From Stratiolaelaps scimitus (taxonomy: Eukaryota; Arthropoda; Arachnida; Mesostigmata; Laelapidae), in the NCBI GenBank assembly GCA_019614645.1, contig JABWDB010000004.1:20274001-20338000 (forward strand): DNA of 64,000 bases, written 5' to 3'. Positions 52,001 through 61,575 of this stretch are shown one piece after another; the first letter of the stretch is position 1, and each line of letters begins with the position of its first letter. The notes below the pieces were generated by a model that was not told the DNA's origin, did no database searches, and was given only the letters and a program-made list of their open reading frames with translations. A program made the position numbers and the translations under genes.

Positions 52001-52224
52001 TTTCGCCTATGTCAAATGAATAAATGCAACACAACTGTGACCACTGTGGTAAATTTTATTACACTAAACAGTCGTCTTGTCTACAACCGTTTCGACTGGT
52101 CTGGAAGATGACAGGACTCAGCTAGTCCGCTACTTGATCTCAACAAACGAGAAGAACGCCGAAAACGAAGAAGGATAAATTTAGTTGAAAAAGTCAGTTG
52201 GATAAACTGATCGTCGATCGAAAT

Positions 52225-52640
52225 TGAACGGTAACCCCAATGTTCGAGTCCAACATCTATATCACTGAGTTGATCAAATCTGCAAACCAGATCTGCAACA
52301 TGATTTACCGATACATTGGAGTCAAGCTTCCTGTTAAACTATGTCGAACTCTGCAATAGTCTTGTTCTGCCTAAGTTGCCTTATTGCTGTCCGGTATGGT
52401 CTATATACCTAGTCAGCGATGTTGCAGCCCTTAAAAGTGTGTATGCTATAGATTCATAAAGAGGGTGTCTAGACGTCCCCGAGACACTACAGGCATTCTG
52501 ATCGTTGCCGATTTGTACCACATAGCTCACTTAAATGCATACAAGAGGCCTCGTAACATCAATATGACGATCGATATGTTTGCCCAATTTGCTCTCCTGG
52601 CGGGTCCCACGCCAACTGTTTCGTAAACTACTCTCAAACG
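52225..52640 (+). mobile_element. LINE fragment: C-terminal part of reverse transcriptase
   Basis: Frame pieces in order resemble the segment after the catalytic core of a CR1/L2-like RT. First comes an Ile-Thr-Glu-Leu-Ile-Lys-Ser-Ala-Asn stretch (where 'HI..I..KA' is usual). Then, in another frame, Ser-Leu-Val-Leu-Pro-Lys-Leu-Pro-Tyr-Cys-Cys-Pro-Val-Trp-Ser (about 52355), the typical 'slVlPkLeY.spVW' block. Then Arg-Phe-Ile-Lys-Arg-Val-Ser-Arg-Arg follows in a third frame. Several frameshifts and stops show it is a fossil. It belongs to a different family from the 33.5 kb fragment. Confidence 0.65.
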
Positions 52641-53117
52641 TGGAGACTAATGAAAAGCGTCTTTGTAAATAAAGCCGAGCTTGTATATTATTATAATATA
52701 TATTATTGACATATTTTTACAATTTAACATATTTATTGTAACATACATATATACAATACATTTTATTTACCATTCCCATTTAGAATGCCTTCTAAAATAG
52801 AGGTTCGCTTCACATGCGCGAGCGCTGCTGGTAGATCACATTATTTATTTGATTACTTCGCTCTCGATATATTAATATAAATAAATATGTCAATCAATAT
52901 GTCCCTCGGGGCCCATACAAATTGAAACTGTAACTAGTCATCTGTCACTATAGATTTAGAGGCAACTGGCAAAAAGAAGGGACTTTTCATCGATACCTGC
53001 ATATGATACATTTTAATCAAGTCCCAGCTACCATGCGTCTTCTTCTTGAACCGATAGATGGATATGTCGACTTAACCGCTTATGACCAACGACTGCGTTG
53101 CGTCAGAGAGGGTCTAC

Positions 53118-53169
53118 GTACGACTCGTAGATGGGAAAGCATCAAGGCTTTCCCATCTACGAGTCGTAC
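53118..53169. repeat. Perfect 23-bp inverted repeat (hairpin)
   Basis: The arm at 53118-53140 (begins GTACGACTCGTAGATGG) is exactly complementary to 53147-53169, with a six-base loop ATCAAG. There is no mismatch over 23 bp. Confidence 0.95.
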
Positions 53170-53428
53170 TACCATACACATTCAAGTACATGAGGGGAAC
53201 TCGAGAGGAGAAGGCTCACTGCTCATTTAGTCGCAGCGCGAAAGGGTCGTTCCTACCATTTCGTCGAACGCTACAACCCTCAGTTTCTGCATATCACTGG
53301 CAGTGTGCTGTTTCGACTATTCAGGCCATATTCAAACAGCATTTAATGGCTGAATGATAGGTACTTGGACTTTCGTTGGGTTTGCGCGCCCGGAGGGCCG
53401 GAGTCTTTTTTCCAGCAGACATTTCTCG

Positions 53429-53590
53429 ATACTTATCGCACAGTATGGCAGTATTACTACAAGATATTATATCTCAGGAAGCAAACACATACGTTCTAAA
53501 GGCCACGGCAGGATTTGAATTTGCGACCTGGGATATATTTATATATTATATATAATACCATTGCCAGTCTACTTATAAGTTCAAGCTGTC
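53429..53590 (-). repeat. SINE family B, copy with internal (TA)n
   Basis: Read on the minus strand, a tRNA-like B box (AAATTCAAATCCTGCCGT) is followed by the same tail as the 57.7 kb copy (CCATACTGTGCGATAAGTATC at the far end). On the plus strand GGCCACGGCAGGATTTGAAT matches GGCCACGGCAGAATTC at 57700. A TA run (about 53533-53554) is inserted between the B box and the head. Confidence 0.6.
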
Positions 53591-55174
53591 TTCCCATGTA
53601 TTGCGACGTTGCCGCCGTAACCATCACGGATACTCAACGATAAGAAAGGGAACCACGACAAAAATGGACGGCATGGCCGTCTTTTCTAATCATTTTGAGC
53701 GGCCGGTCACTCAGTGGGTCCTCCGCATCACCCGCACGCGGCGTAAACAACTCGCAAGTAGGACAATGCAACACGCGGAGAGCTGGTAGGATCAGGCTTC
53801 ATTTAATCAAAGAGAGACTTATTTTTAATAGCTTTGATTAGCTCTGAAACGTCCAGTTTCCGCAGATCGATTAATATAAACTTAGAAGCATTGGAACAGC
53901 GATGTCTATCTTCTCTCGAATGGCTAATAATTAATTTGGACAGTTTCTTGGTCTCAAGTCAAACAGCACAATATCGCAAAACAAATGGATACCACTTCAT
54001 ATATGTTGTTTAGTTGATGTGTTCTGATTATAGATCCCAAATATGGTGTACGCACTTGTTTACAGTCTATAATTTCTACGGGCAATACGATGGCGAAATA
54101 AATCAATTTATAGAGTCTCCGGTAACTAGGGCTGATATTGACGATGTGTGCCAGCTCATAATCGCTGTGTATAATAAATTTGCAAAAATCCACAATGACT
54201 GATGCGACCTTTCCTCCCATATCCTGATCCAGCTGGTCAATCGAGTGATAGCGTTACACTTACGGTATTTGGTGGCGTACTCGCATCAGTCGACTTGACC
54301 ATCCAAATGATAAACCATCTAGCGTTACCTCTTATGAGCCGTCCACGATTACGAATCAGCCACAAATTAACCCGGACTTCCCAAGGTCAAACAAAGTTGT
54401 AAAAATGTGCCTGGGTTACAACATGAGCTTGGAATCATCTCTGGAATCAGTCATTTGTGCTTATGGCAGACGGACAACCTTACACCGATGGACAGCCAAT
54501 AAGTGCAGTTGTTCACCGCTGATGTCAATTATCGATGGAAGCAGAGCTTTTTTGTCCATGTTTCCTGCAGTTCCTGCTTTTTCCGGAACCTTCGTGGCCG
54601 CCACGATCGGCCATGGCTGGGTCGTGCGGGAGGTGGTCGTTCTCGGCGGGTCGACTCAACTCGGAAGGTAGTCGCTCAATATTCATCAAATACCCTCGGG
54701 TACCAGGCAGGCCTCCTTGCGATTCTCTCCATTTTCTCCAGACCGCTCGAGTGCGATGATCGATAATCCAGCGGTAGAATCGAACTGTACTGTCAACCTT
54801 TGCCCACCAACCATCTCCTTTGAGATCGAGTTTGCCGGAGCGAGTTGCCAAGCCAAAGGCTGGATCCAAGGGCCGGTGACCTGGAACATAATCGGTCGTG
54901 TTGCAGACTTTTTACAAAGCCGTTTTTCTAGACTTCTGTCGGATACACACGAGCATATACGCTAGGTGGGTATCGGATTCGGCCCAGACTAACAGTCATC
55001 ATGGTATACCGATTGACAAACAATAGCGTTTAAGCCGAAGTTCAAAATATATACGTATTTTGATTGATAAACACAATTTTCGTTCATTTTTATTCATTTC
55101 GTAGGGTTATTGTGGTCGGAGGATTAATCAAAGACCATCGCGGAGTCCAGTAGCGTGCTGCATTCGTGTGATAC

Positions 55175-55330
55175 TTGAAATCGGAGGGGACACGTAGGTG
55201 CACGGGTTAGATCGCCACCGTTGAACATTTGCATTTAAAGGGACCCGTCTCCTCGAGCAATACTGAAAGCAGTACCGTGGACGTTAAATGTTTAAAGGTG
55301 ATAGTCTGCCCAGAAAATTTACTTTCTAGG
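55175..55330 (+). repeat. SINE family A, copy 3 (tRNA-derived)
   Basis: GGGGACACGTAGGTGCACGG, then B-box-like GGGTTAGATCGCCAC (55204-55218), GCATTTAAAGGGACCCGTCT, the core GAGCAATACTGAAAGCAGT and a CTGCCCAGAAAATTTAC tail. It is the best preserved of the three copies. A possible head (GAGTCCAGTAGCGTGCTGC, near 55142) resembles the tRNA A-box side. Confidence 0.65.
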
Positions 55331-56874
55331 ACAGGAAGTTAGTGGTCTGGGTGTCTAAATCACGTCTCTTTCGGTGCAGTTGCTCACAAACAGCAGCAGC
55401 AGGACGATTAGTGACTGCTGCCTCAATTCGCAGAAATCGTTATCACGCTTGGGCCGATTATTGATTCCTTATTTCATTAATTCTGCTAAGCTTCGTTAAT
55501 AATGCAAGCTATATATATTTGATATTGCTCGGTGTCCCAAGAGTCGGGAGACTATAGACAGGCCTACGGGAGACTGGCCAACATCGACTCCAAATCCCGC
55601 CAGACCCTCAAACAACATTTGCTGTCCTTTGAGAGAACTACCGATGGACTTTTATCTGCCTTGTTCTAGCTAGAAACAGACATAACTATCTAAATAGATA
55701 TTACAAGGCATGGAAGGAACAATAGCATCAAAGGTTCTCCTTCGCACTCTCAAATGTTTTGGTAATCAAATCAAGCACATCAACAACCTCATTGGCCCCG
55801 TAAAGTTTCCTCCATAAAAATGTATGGCAACGGGAAGAGTTATCAGATCGAAACTAAATAGGCTGGAATCTTCATAGCTAATAAAACAATAAATACTCTG
55901 TCGTCAAGTGAATATTACAGCGATACTGTATGTACATAGTGGCAAGTACTCAGCAAGCGGGACAAATACTGAGTAGAGGCTGCGGGAAATTGCGGCTCCG
56001 CATTGAGTCCTCGCACCAAATAGTGTTTTACTAAATCGCCTGCCAAAATGAATTCATCTATCCATCATGATGGCTTGAGGACATCCTGGAACGAGCAGCA
56101 TGCATGGTGAAATGAACGGAAGAGATCTCTGATGTTCAGAGGTTTGTGAAAGGACAGAGACCTCTTGTCATGAACGTCATCATCGTTCTCGTTGATGTTG
56201 ACAACGTATCGTATACTTTGGGCAGACATTGAAAACGTGAAACACAGACAGACGGTGGCAGTGGCTCGGACGTGAGTAGGGAATAATCAAGAGAGGTCCT
56301 CTCCAACTAACACCAGCCATCCTCTATACAGAGGAAGCTTCCACTTGAACGAAATATGTGACTACCACTAGTAGTATCAGCAGCGGCAGCCGCGCAGACG
56401 GGGACAAAGTGTTATAGTGGTCGATGCCGAGATATGTCGATGGTGCCAAGGAGAGGGAAAATACTTACGCTGAGACTGTCTTCGTCGTCTGTCGCTTTCC
56501 CCGAAGGCTTATTTAACACGCATCCTTTCACCCTTATAGAGCCCAGTAGGCAAGGACGAATCGCCCATCCCAGAGCGGGCCCATGCTTCGCGCAATGGCG
56601 CCGCCGTCATTTCACACCGCCACCACATACCGCGCCCCCAGGGGTCGAGCGTCTTGTTTGCCCGAGGCAAAACGATTCCAGCTACAATAACTGCGGCGGT
56701 GGTGGTACCAACAAAAAAAAAAGCCGAAGAAAAGAAAGAAACTATTATCATTATTATTACCCTGTTGAATGGTCATGGCCGGTCTGGAGTTTGGGGTCCA
56801 GCAGGTCTTGGATAGGCAAAACTGTGTGTATGGATGTGTGTTGAACAGAGACATCCCGGTGGCTGAATGGAGCC
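55331..56874. other. No firm gene
   Basis: Mostly AT-rich. Scrambled protein-like scraps near 55540-55860 could be old retroelement sequence but match no motif. The stretch 56434-56844 has overlapping frames in GC-rich DNA. Confidence 0.3.
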
Positions 56875-56984
56875 ATGCAGCGAACGCACATCGAGCGGAA
56901 AAGATATCGGTGGTATCTTCTCGATCAGTTGGAAAACAATGACAAGAAGAAAGCAGAAAAGGAAATTATGCTGGCTGAGCACAT
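56875..56984 (+). CDS. Candidate first coding exon, charged helical product
   Basis: Unrecognised. ATG 56875 is in good context (GAGCCATGC). Thirty-six codons, strongly Lys/Arg/Glu-rich with Trp-Tyr-Leu-Leu-Asp-Gln-Leu, lead to a consensus donor (CAT then GTATGTG, phase 2) at 56985. The frame is open upstream to a TGA near 56842, and an acceptor-like GTTGAACAG lies between, so it might be an internal exon. No partner exon was found. Two other frames here are also open. Confidence 0.25.
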
Positions 56985-57380
56985 GTATGTGTGAGACCGC
57001 GGGGACGATCGGCCGCTCGGTCGAGTATACGAATGAATACGAGTGTAGCTCTATGTCTCCTATCAACTGTGCCCCACCTCCTCTTCCACCAGCTTCTGTC
57101 CGTTGAACGAACAGCGGAAATCTTTCGTTCTTCTCTGTAAGCGAGTCCTTTGTCTAAGATAACGGCAACGGTCTGTACTTATTACTGGCTCCGCTACCGT
57201 GATCGGCACTTTTAGGTCGACTGGAAGATCGACGCAGAACTTAACTAGGTATTTATTAAACTAATTTCCTAGAGAACAATTCGATATATTAGATTTTCCA
57301 CCTGAATTAATACCAGCGTGCGATATTTCAATATATGTTTTTTTTTAAGCAGATGATGCTATAGTGTTGAGGGGCGCCAG

Positions 57381-57623
57381 GTGCAGCATAAGGCAGCATA
57401 CGTTCGGCAACCCAATAGAAGGAATACAGCTGTTCTAATCGACCAGATCACTCGTGCAGTGCATGCGCTTTCCTCTCTTGCCGATCTCCTGGTCCTGGTG
57501 GGCGATCTGAACACAAAGATTGACAAACCGGATGATCTGCGCACACTCACCCTGCTTGCCCTGCTCAATGATTTTGGTTGTCGCATTGTTGTCGCGGCTA
57601 GCCCTCAGCCCTTCTCGCATTAG
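57381..57623 (+). mobile_element. LINE endonuclease fragment (inside composite)
   Basis: An 80-codon open frame. It encodes Arg-Gln-Pro-Asn-Arg-Arg-Asn, then Asp-Leu-Leu-Val-Leu-Val-Gly-Asp-Leu-Asn (about 57486-57515), the Gly-Asp-Phe/Leu-Asn signature of endonuclease/exonuclease/phosphatase domains in non-LTR elements. Asp-Asp-Leu-Arg-Thr-Leu and Leu-Leu-Asn-Asp-Phe-Gly follow. It is truncated on both sides and lies opposite in strand to the surrounding SINE. Confidence 0.7.
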
Positions 57624-57634
57624 ACATTCCCCGG

Positions 57635-57768
57635 TACTTAGTATCCGTATGGCAGCACCACTACGAGAAATGTCAAGAGGGCAATTCACACCTCCCTGAG
57701 GCCACGGCAGAATTCACGTGCGACCTTAATCATACACCTACCACCAGTCCATTTATCCAAGCTGATAG
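57635..57768 (-). repeat. SINE family B, most complete copy
   Basis: On the minus strand: CTATCAGCTTGGATAAATGG (A-box side), GGTCGCACGTGAATTCTGCC (B-box position, diverged), GTGGCCTCAGGGAGGTGTGA and a tail ending CCATACGGATACTAAGTACC. It aligns with copies at 53429 and 32826. Confidence 0.6.
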
Positions 57769-58233
57769 ATGATGATCCTATTCCTATTTAAGAACATCGT
57801 CACACTAGCAGAAATATTCGTACAGTGGATTCGTTCACATTTACCAGCGTGCGATATTGTCCGAAGGAGCTTTTGGCATTAGCTTGGCCGCACAGCTAAG
57901 TTATTGAGAGACTCTATCTTGTGAATACCCGTTATATATACCTATATGAAGAGAGCCCTCTTTTGAACCGAGGTCAGCTACCTCACCTTACCTTAGCCAG
58001 CGATTTCGCCTCTTGAGACTTTCTTTGCTGTTATAGGTAATATTCCGGTCCATTTCCCTCTGGAAAACTTTCTTGTCTACAGCAAACTTATATAATTACT
58101 ACGTGCTTTCTCAAAGCCCTATACGATGTAGGTTTTGGCAAAGACAGTATCGACTACTGCCCTCCGTGCTGCAAGTGCTGATAAGATAAGTCAGGCATTT
58201 CAAACGCAAACATGCATAGGGAGACCTAGAAAA

Positions 58234-58626
58234 TTCAATTGACCCAAAAATAAACAAGCTTATGTTTGCTTACGAAATACTTACGAAAATATCAACACCC
58301 GTCATCGATATCAGAACCGTTATGAACGATGCGACTTTTGCTAAACCCCTCGTAACTAGAGAGGTCTTCAGGTAGCCCCTTGACCAGTCTTCTCCGCTGT
58401 ATTGATCAATGTAACTGCTTGATCAGTTTATGAAATGACAGTCTGAGGGACCTGCTCCGGCGGTTGCCATTTCTAGCGCCCAACGAAAGCCGAATACTAG
58501 CGGCTTTTGCGCCGCCTGCTTGCTAATTGTTGTGTCCCGCTAGGTGCCTAATTTGAATTCAAACCGGCCAAGAATAAAAATTCGGCGCAAGGCGATAGGG
58601 GTTTCATTATTTTTGGGTCAACCTAA
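58234..58626. mobile_element. Mariner-type MITE (non-autonomous DNA transposon)
   Basis: TTGACCCAAAAATAA (58239-58253) is the exact inverse complement of TTATTTTTGGGTCAA (58607-58621). The right end, read inwards, starts TTAGGTTGACCC and is followed by TA, as in mariner/Tc1 insertions; the left end has three mismatches in its first seven bases. No transposase frame was found in the 350-base interior. Confidence 0.65.
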
Positions 58627-59257
58627 TAGTTAAAGTGCGGCATTGGCTTCGTCTCCATCTTTGCCGCAACCTCAAGCGAAATAAACTTGTGAGTCTTTGC
58701 GATGATCAACACGAGGTAAAGCACCACGTCATGGGACGGAATTAATTTTAGGTCACCTCTATTCGCGGCCAGTCTGGATTTGTTCTCTCTCTTTCTGAAA
58801 TATATCTAGTAGCTTCGTACATTTTTCCTACCTGGCCACCAGATTCTCCAGGCCTTAGCGCGTCGACTTGGACATGTCATCCTCAGGGTAGGAGCGGATC
58901 AGAGCACGACGCTGGTATAAATCCGTAACTACGTTTAGCAGCGTGTCTGTTATTTTATGACGCCGTGGGTGTATAGCTCATGTTTATAAGATCCCACCCG
59001 GCTTCGTCTATATAACGCATCTCTAGAGGACGACGGACCGAGCCGCTTTTCCAGACAGAAGAAAAAAAACTTAGGTTTAGGCGGACGAAAAACTTTTATT
59101 TACCAGATTCCCCACAGGATCGCGGTATCCGGCGGTGCGGGTGTCTCGGTCTTGGTGGAAAGATGTTCCTGAAAGAAGCAACATACATCATATAACATAA
59201 TACGCCATATAGGTAGACACTGGCACTATCGATGCGACCAATAACGAAAGAGAGTAA

Positions 59258-59850
59258 CTTCCGTTCACGTTATTGGAAAATGTAACCGTGTTAACTAGCG
59301 ACACGGAAAATAAGTTGGGTCCTATGCCGAAGCTGGAAAACACCAAGAAACATGTTATATTTGTTCTGCAGCTTCTTGAACAAATTGGGCAAGATTCGCA
59401 TGACGATTCGAAACCGATCACCGAGGTGTGGACTCGTAGATGACGTGCTTATTGTGAAAAAAGCTGATGATTGCACAATATACGATCTGATATACATGTG
59501 GGATCTGTGAAAGTATGGATTTCATTTATCACCTTGTTACATGTCGTGGTGAAAGACTATGGCGTAGCAGAAAAGGCGCAAAGACGCTACCACCGCCCCA
59601 CCGAGTGGTCGACTACTACTGTGAACGTAGAAGAAGTCTTAATCTGGTTTGTAACGTATGTGATACCGAGAGAATACCGACCGAATTGCTTGGAAACTAC
59701 TCATTGACATAGCTGGAATAAGAAGTATTCGTTTGATACGGCAAAACAAGTCGTTTGTGAACAACTTCCTTCTTTGGAGAATAACAAGGATATGCGCATC
59801 TACGTTGCGGTTACCATAGGTCATTGGGCTCGCTTAAGATCGATATTTTT
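59258..59850 (+). pseudogene. Decayed coding sequence, family unknown
   Basis: One plus-strand frame stays protein-like for about 195 codons in spite of four stops (near 59440, two at about 59465, 59705). Successive pieces read, for example, Leu-Glu-Asn-Thr-Lys-Lys-His-Val-Ile-Phe-Val-Leu, then Val-Glu-Glu-Val-Leu-Ile-Trp-Phe-Val, then Val-Ala-Val-Thr-Ile-Gly-His-Trp-Ala-Arg. I cannot name a family. A relic of a host gene, transposon or integrated virus are all open. The keeping of one frame across stops is the only evidence. Confidence 0.22.
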
Positions 59851-60724
59851 TTCCTTCCATTAAAATCAACTGCATTCGTCTACTACAACTAGTACGCTGC
59901 CGATCATCAAAGTGGTCATACAAACCAACGCGAAGGAATATCAGCTCCATCCGCATGATGGTAGTCGTCGTTCTCGTCATCAACCGTTTCTGCGACCACA
60001 GAGTTTGCGTCAACAAGCAACGCTACCAGCCGCGTTACTCAAGCGAAAGGCCGAATACGACCTAACGGCTCGCGATGGCCGCTAGGTTGAGCGGAGATCT
60101 CGAAGATCTCGCGGCCGACCCAGCAAACACGGCAACGTCCCATCGTGCCGCGACCTTGGGGTGAGGCAGGCGATCGGCCTTTAATCTGTGTGCATCATTA
60201 AAACTTCTTTGCATTTGAGCTTGAGCCAAAAAACAGCCGACGGAGCTCCCCTGCCCGCCTGCTCGCTCGTTCAACGAGCGTGACGAAGCGGCAACGCCGC
60301 ATCGACTGACCTGACGGGGGTGTCTGGGGCTTCGCAAGGGCGCCTCCGGCCCCCTCGGCGTATTCTGAAGTCGATAGGGGAGGGCAGGGTGATGTAGCCG
60401 GGCGGACGCGAGGCATGGGGGAGACGCGCAGGCCACATCCTAACTGGAAGAAGACGTGGCCTGTGAGCCAATTAGCGTGGTCAGTAGAAATAGAGGAGAG
60501 CAGAGGTAGCGAACACACTGCGTACCTGAGTTCCTATGCCTGCCCCTTGTCTAGCAGCGGGAGAGACAGAGAGAGAGACGCCGCCAGAGACACAACGACA
60601 GAGGGAGTCGGACAGAACGAAGTGTTGGGAACGCGCGCCGACGCTGAGAGTACCGTCTCGCCTCAACGAGCGCATTGGTAATGCTGCATGCGTTTGCAGT
60701 CTGAGATAGGCAGGTTGGCAAGCT

Positions 60725-60738
60725 GGGGGGGGGGGGGG
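60725..60738 (+). repeat. G14 homopolymer
   Basis: Fourteen G in a row; assembly length here may be unreliable. Confidence 0.95.
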
Positions 60739-60748
60739 TTGAGCTGGC

Positions 60749-60770
60749 TAGAATAGCTTCCGCTATTCTA
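60749..60770. repeat. Perfect 9-bp stem hairpin with TTCC loop
   Basis: TAGAATAGC and GCTATTCTA pair exactly around the loop TTCC, ten bases after the G14 run. Confidence 0.9.
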
Positions 60771-61389
60771 TCGTGTCGAACAACGAAGTGTACGTCATAT
60801 CAGGAGGAGGAGACCAGGATTAGGAAGCGGTGATTATGGAGGGGGCGTCCACGAGAAAGGGAATAGGGGGCAGCTGTTTAAGGGTGGCTATGAAGCCTCC
60901 AGTCTCTCATGTCGAGAATATCGCGATGTTATCCGCAAAGCATCGGATATCTAGCAAAAAGGCTTGTCAAGAGTGGTGCAGTGGACAGGGGTCGGGGTGG
61001 TTGCGGACGAGGATCGAGGTCGACGGGATATCGCTCGACTTTACTGTATTTTCGATTCTGCTAAAGGCGCAATTGACCCTGAAAAAGGCGAAATGGAATA
61101 ACAGATTAGGTGTTGCATATTAATGAGCTGTGATGACAATCAACACGCATCATTGGCTTAGTTAATAAACTGATCTTTTGAGGAGTTCGGCAAAATTCAA
61201 AACGGTGAAAATCAGCTCAGAGCTCGAAAAACGAAGCCTGTGCGTTTGTGTTGTGTCAATATCTAAACGGAGTAACTAACGAGGAACTAAGAACGTTATA
61301 ATTGGAAAATTTTAATTAAGTTGGATGTCGTCAACATACGTCACTGTGACATGCAAGGCCGGCGACGTTATGATGAGCGCGTGACTGCC

Positions 61390-61575
61390 GTTTACTGTTG
61401 GTGGCTTTGGCTCCAACACACTTTGGGTTTACTCTCACAAGGTGAGAGATTAATAGTAATTATGGGAGACGGTAACATCGTGCTTGCACACAACAACCCT
61501 AACTTTATTGCAATCGAAAGCATACATTGTATTATGCGAAACGTGATAGCTGAACCATCCCGCATCAATAGTTAG
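61390..61575 (+). mobile_element. LINE endonuclease scrap
   Basis: In the frame ending at TAG 61575, Arg-Leu-Ile-Val-Ile-Met-Gly-Asp-Gly-Asn (about 61447-61475) matches the Gly-Asp-Phe-Asn motif, with Gly for Phe. Asn-Val-Ile-Ala-Glu-Pro-Ser-Arg-Ile-Asn-Ser follows at the distance where LINE endonucleases have 'pTRinS'. Short and isolated. Confidence 0.5.

Larger units (their letters stand above)
47384..52224. other. No firm gene
   Basis: AT-rich, with (TTTA)n-like repeats (47641-47711), (TA)n runs (48068-48091, 48168-48207) and a (TC)n tract (49058-49081). No reading frame longer than about 90 codons and no recognisable domain. Confidence 0.4.
57311..57858 (-). mobile_element. Composite retroposon bounded by 17-bp direct repeats
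   Basis: TACCAGCGTGCGATATT occurs exactly at 57311-57327 and again at 57842-57858, as expected for a target-site duplication. Read on the minus strand, the 514-base insert holds a SINE family B unit and then the antisense of a LINE endonuclease fragment. It ends in nine A (T9 at 57338-57346 on the plus strand) before the downstream repeat. The order head, body, A-tail, duplication fits target-primed insertion of one chimeric transcript. Confidence 0.65.
59851..61389. other. GC-rich island, no firm gene
   Basis: 60060-60700 is GC- and CpG-rich with GAGA runs, and open frames overlap on both strands (for example minus 60436-60062). Small perfect stems include GAGATCT-CGA-AGATCTC (about 60092) and CGCTCGT-TCA-ACGAGCG (about 60265). 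It could be a promoter region; nothing specific is supported. Confidence 0.35.
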
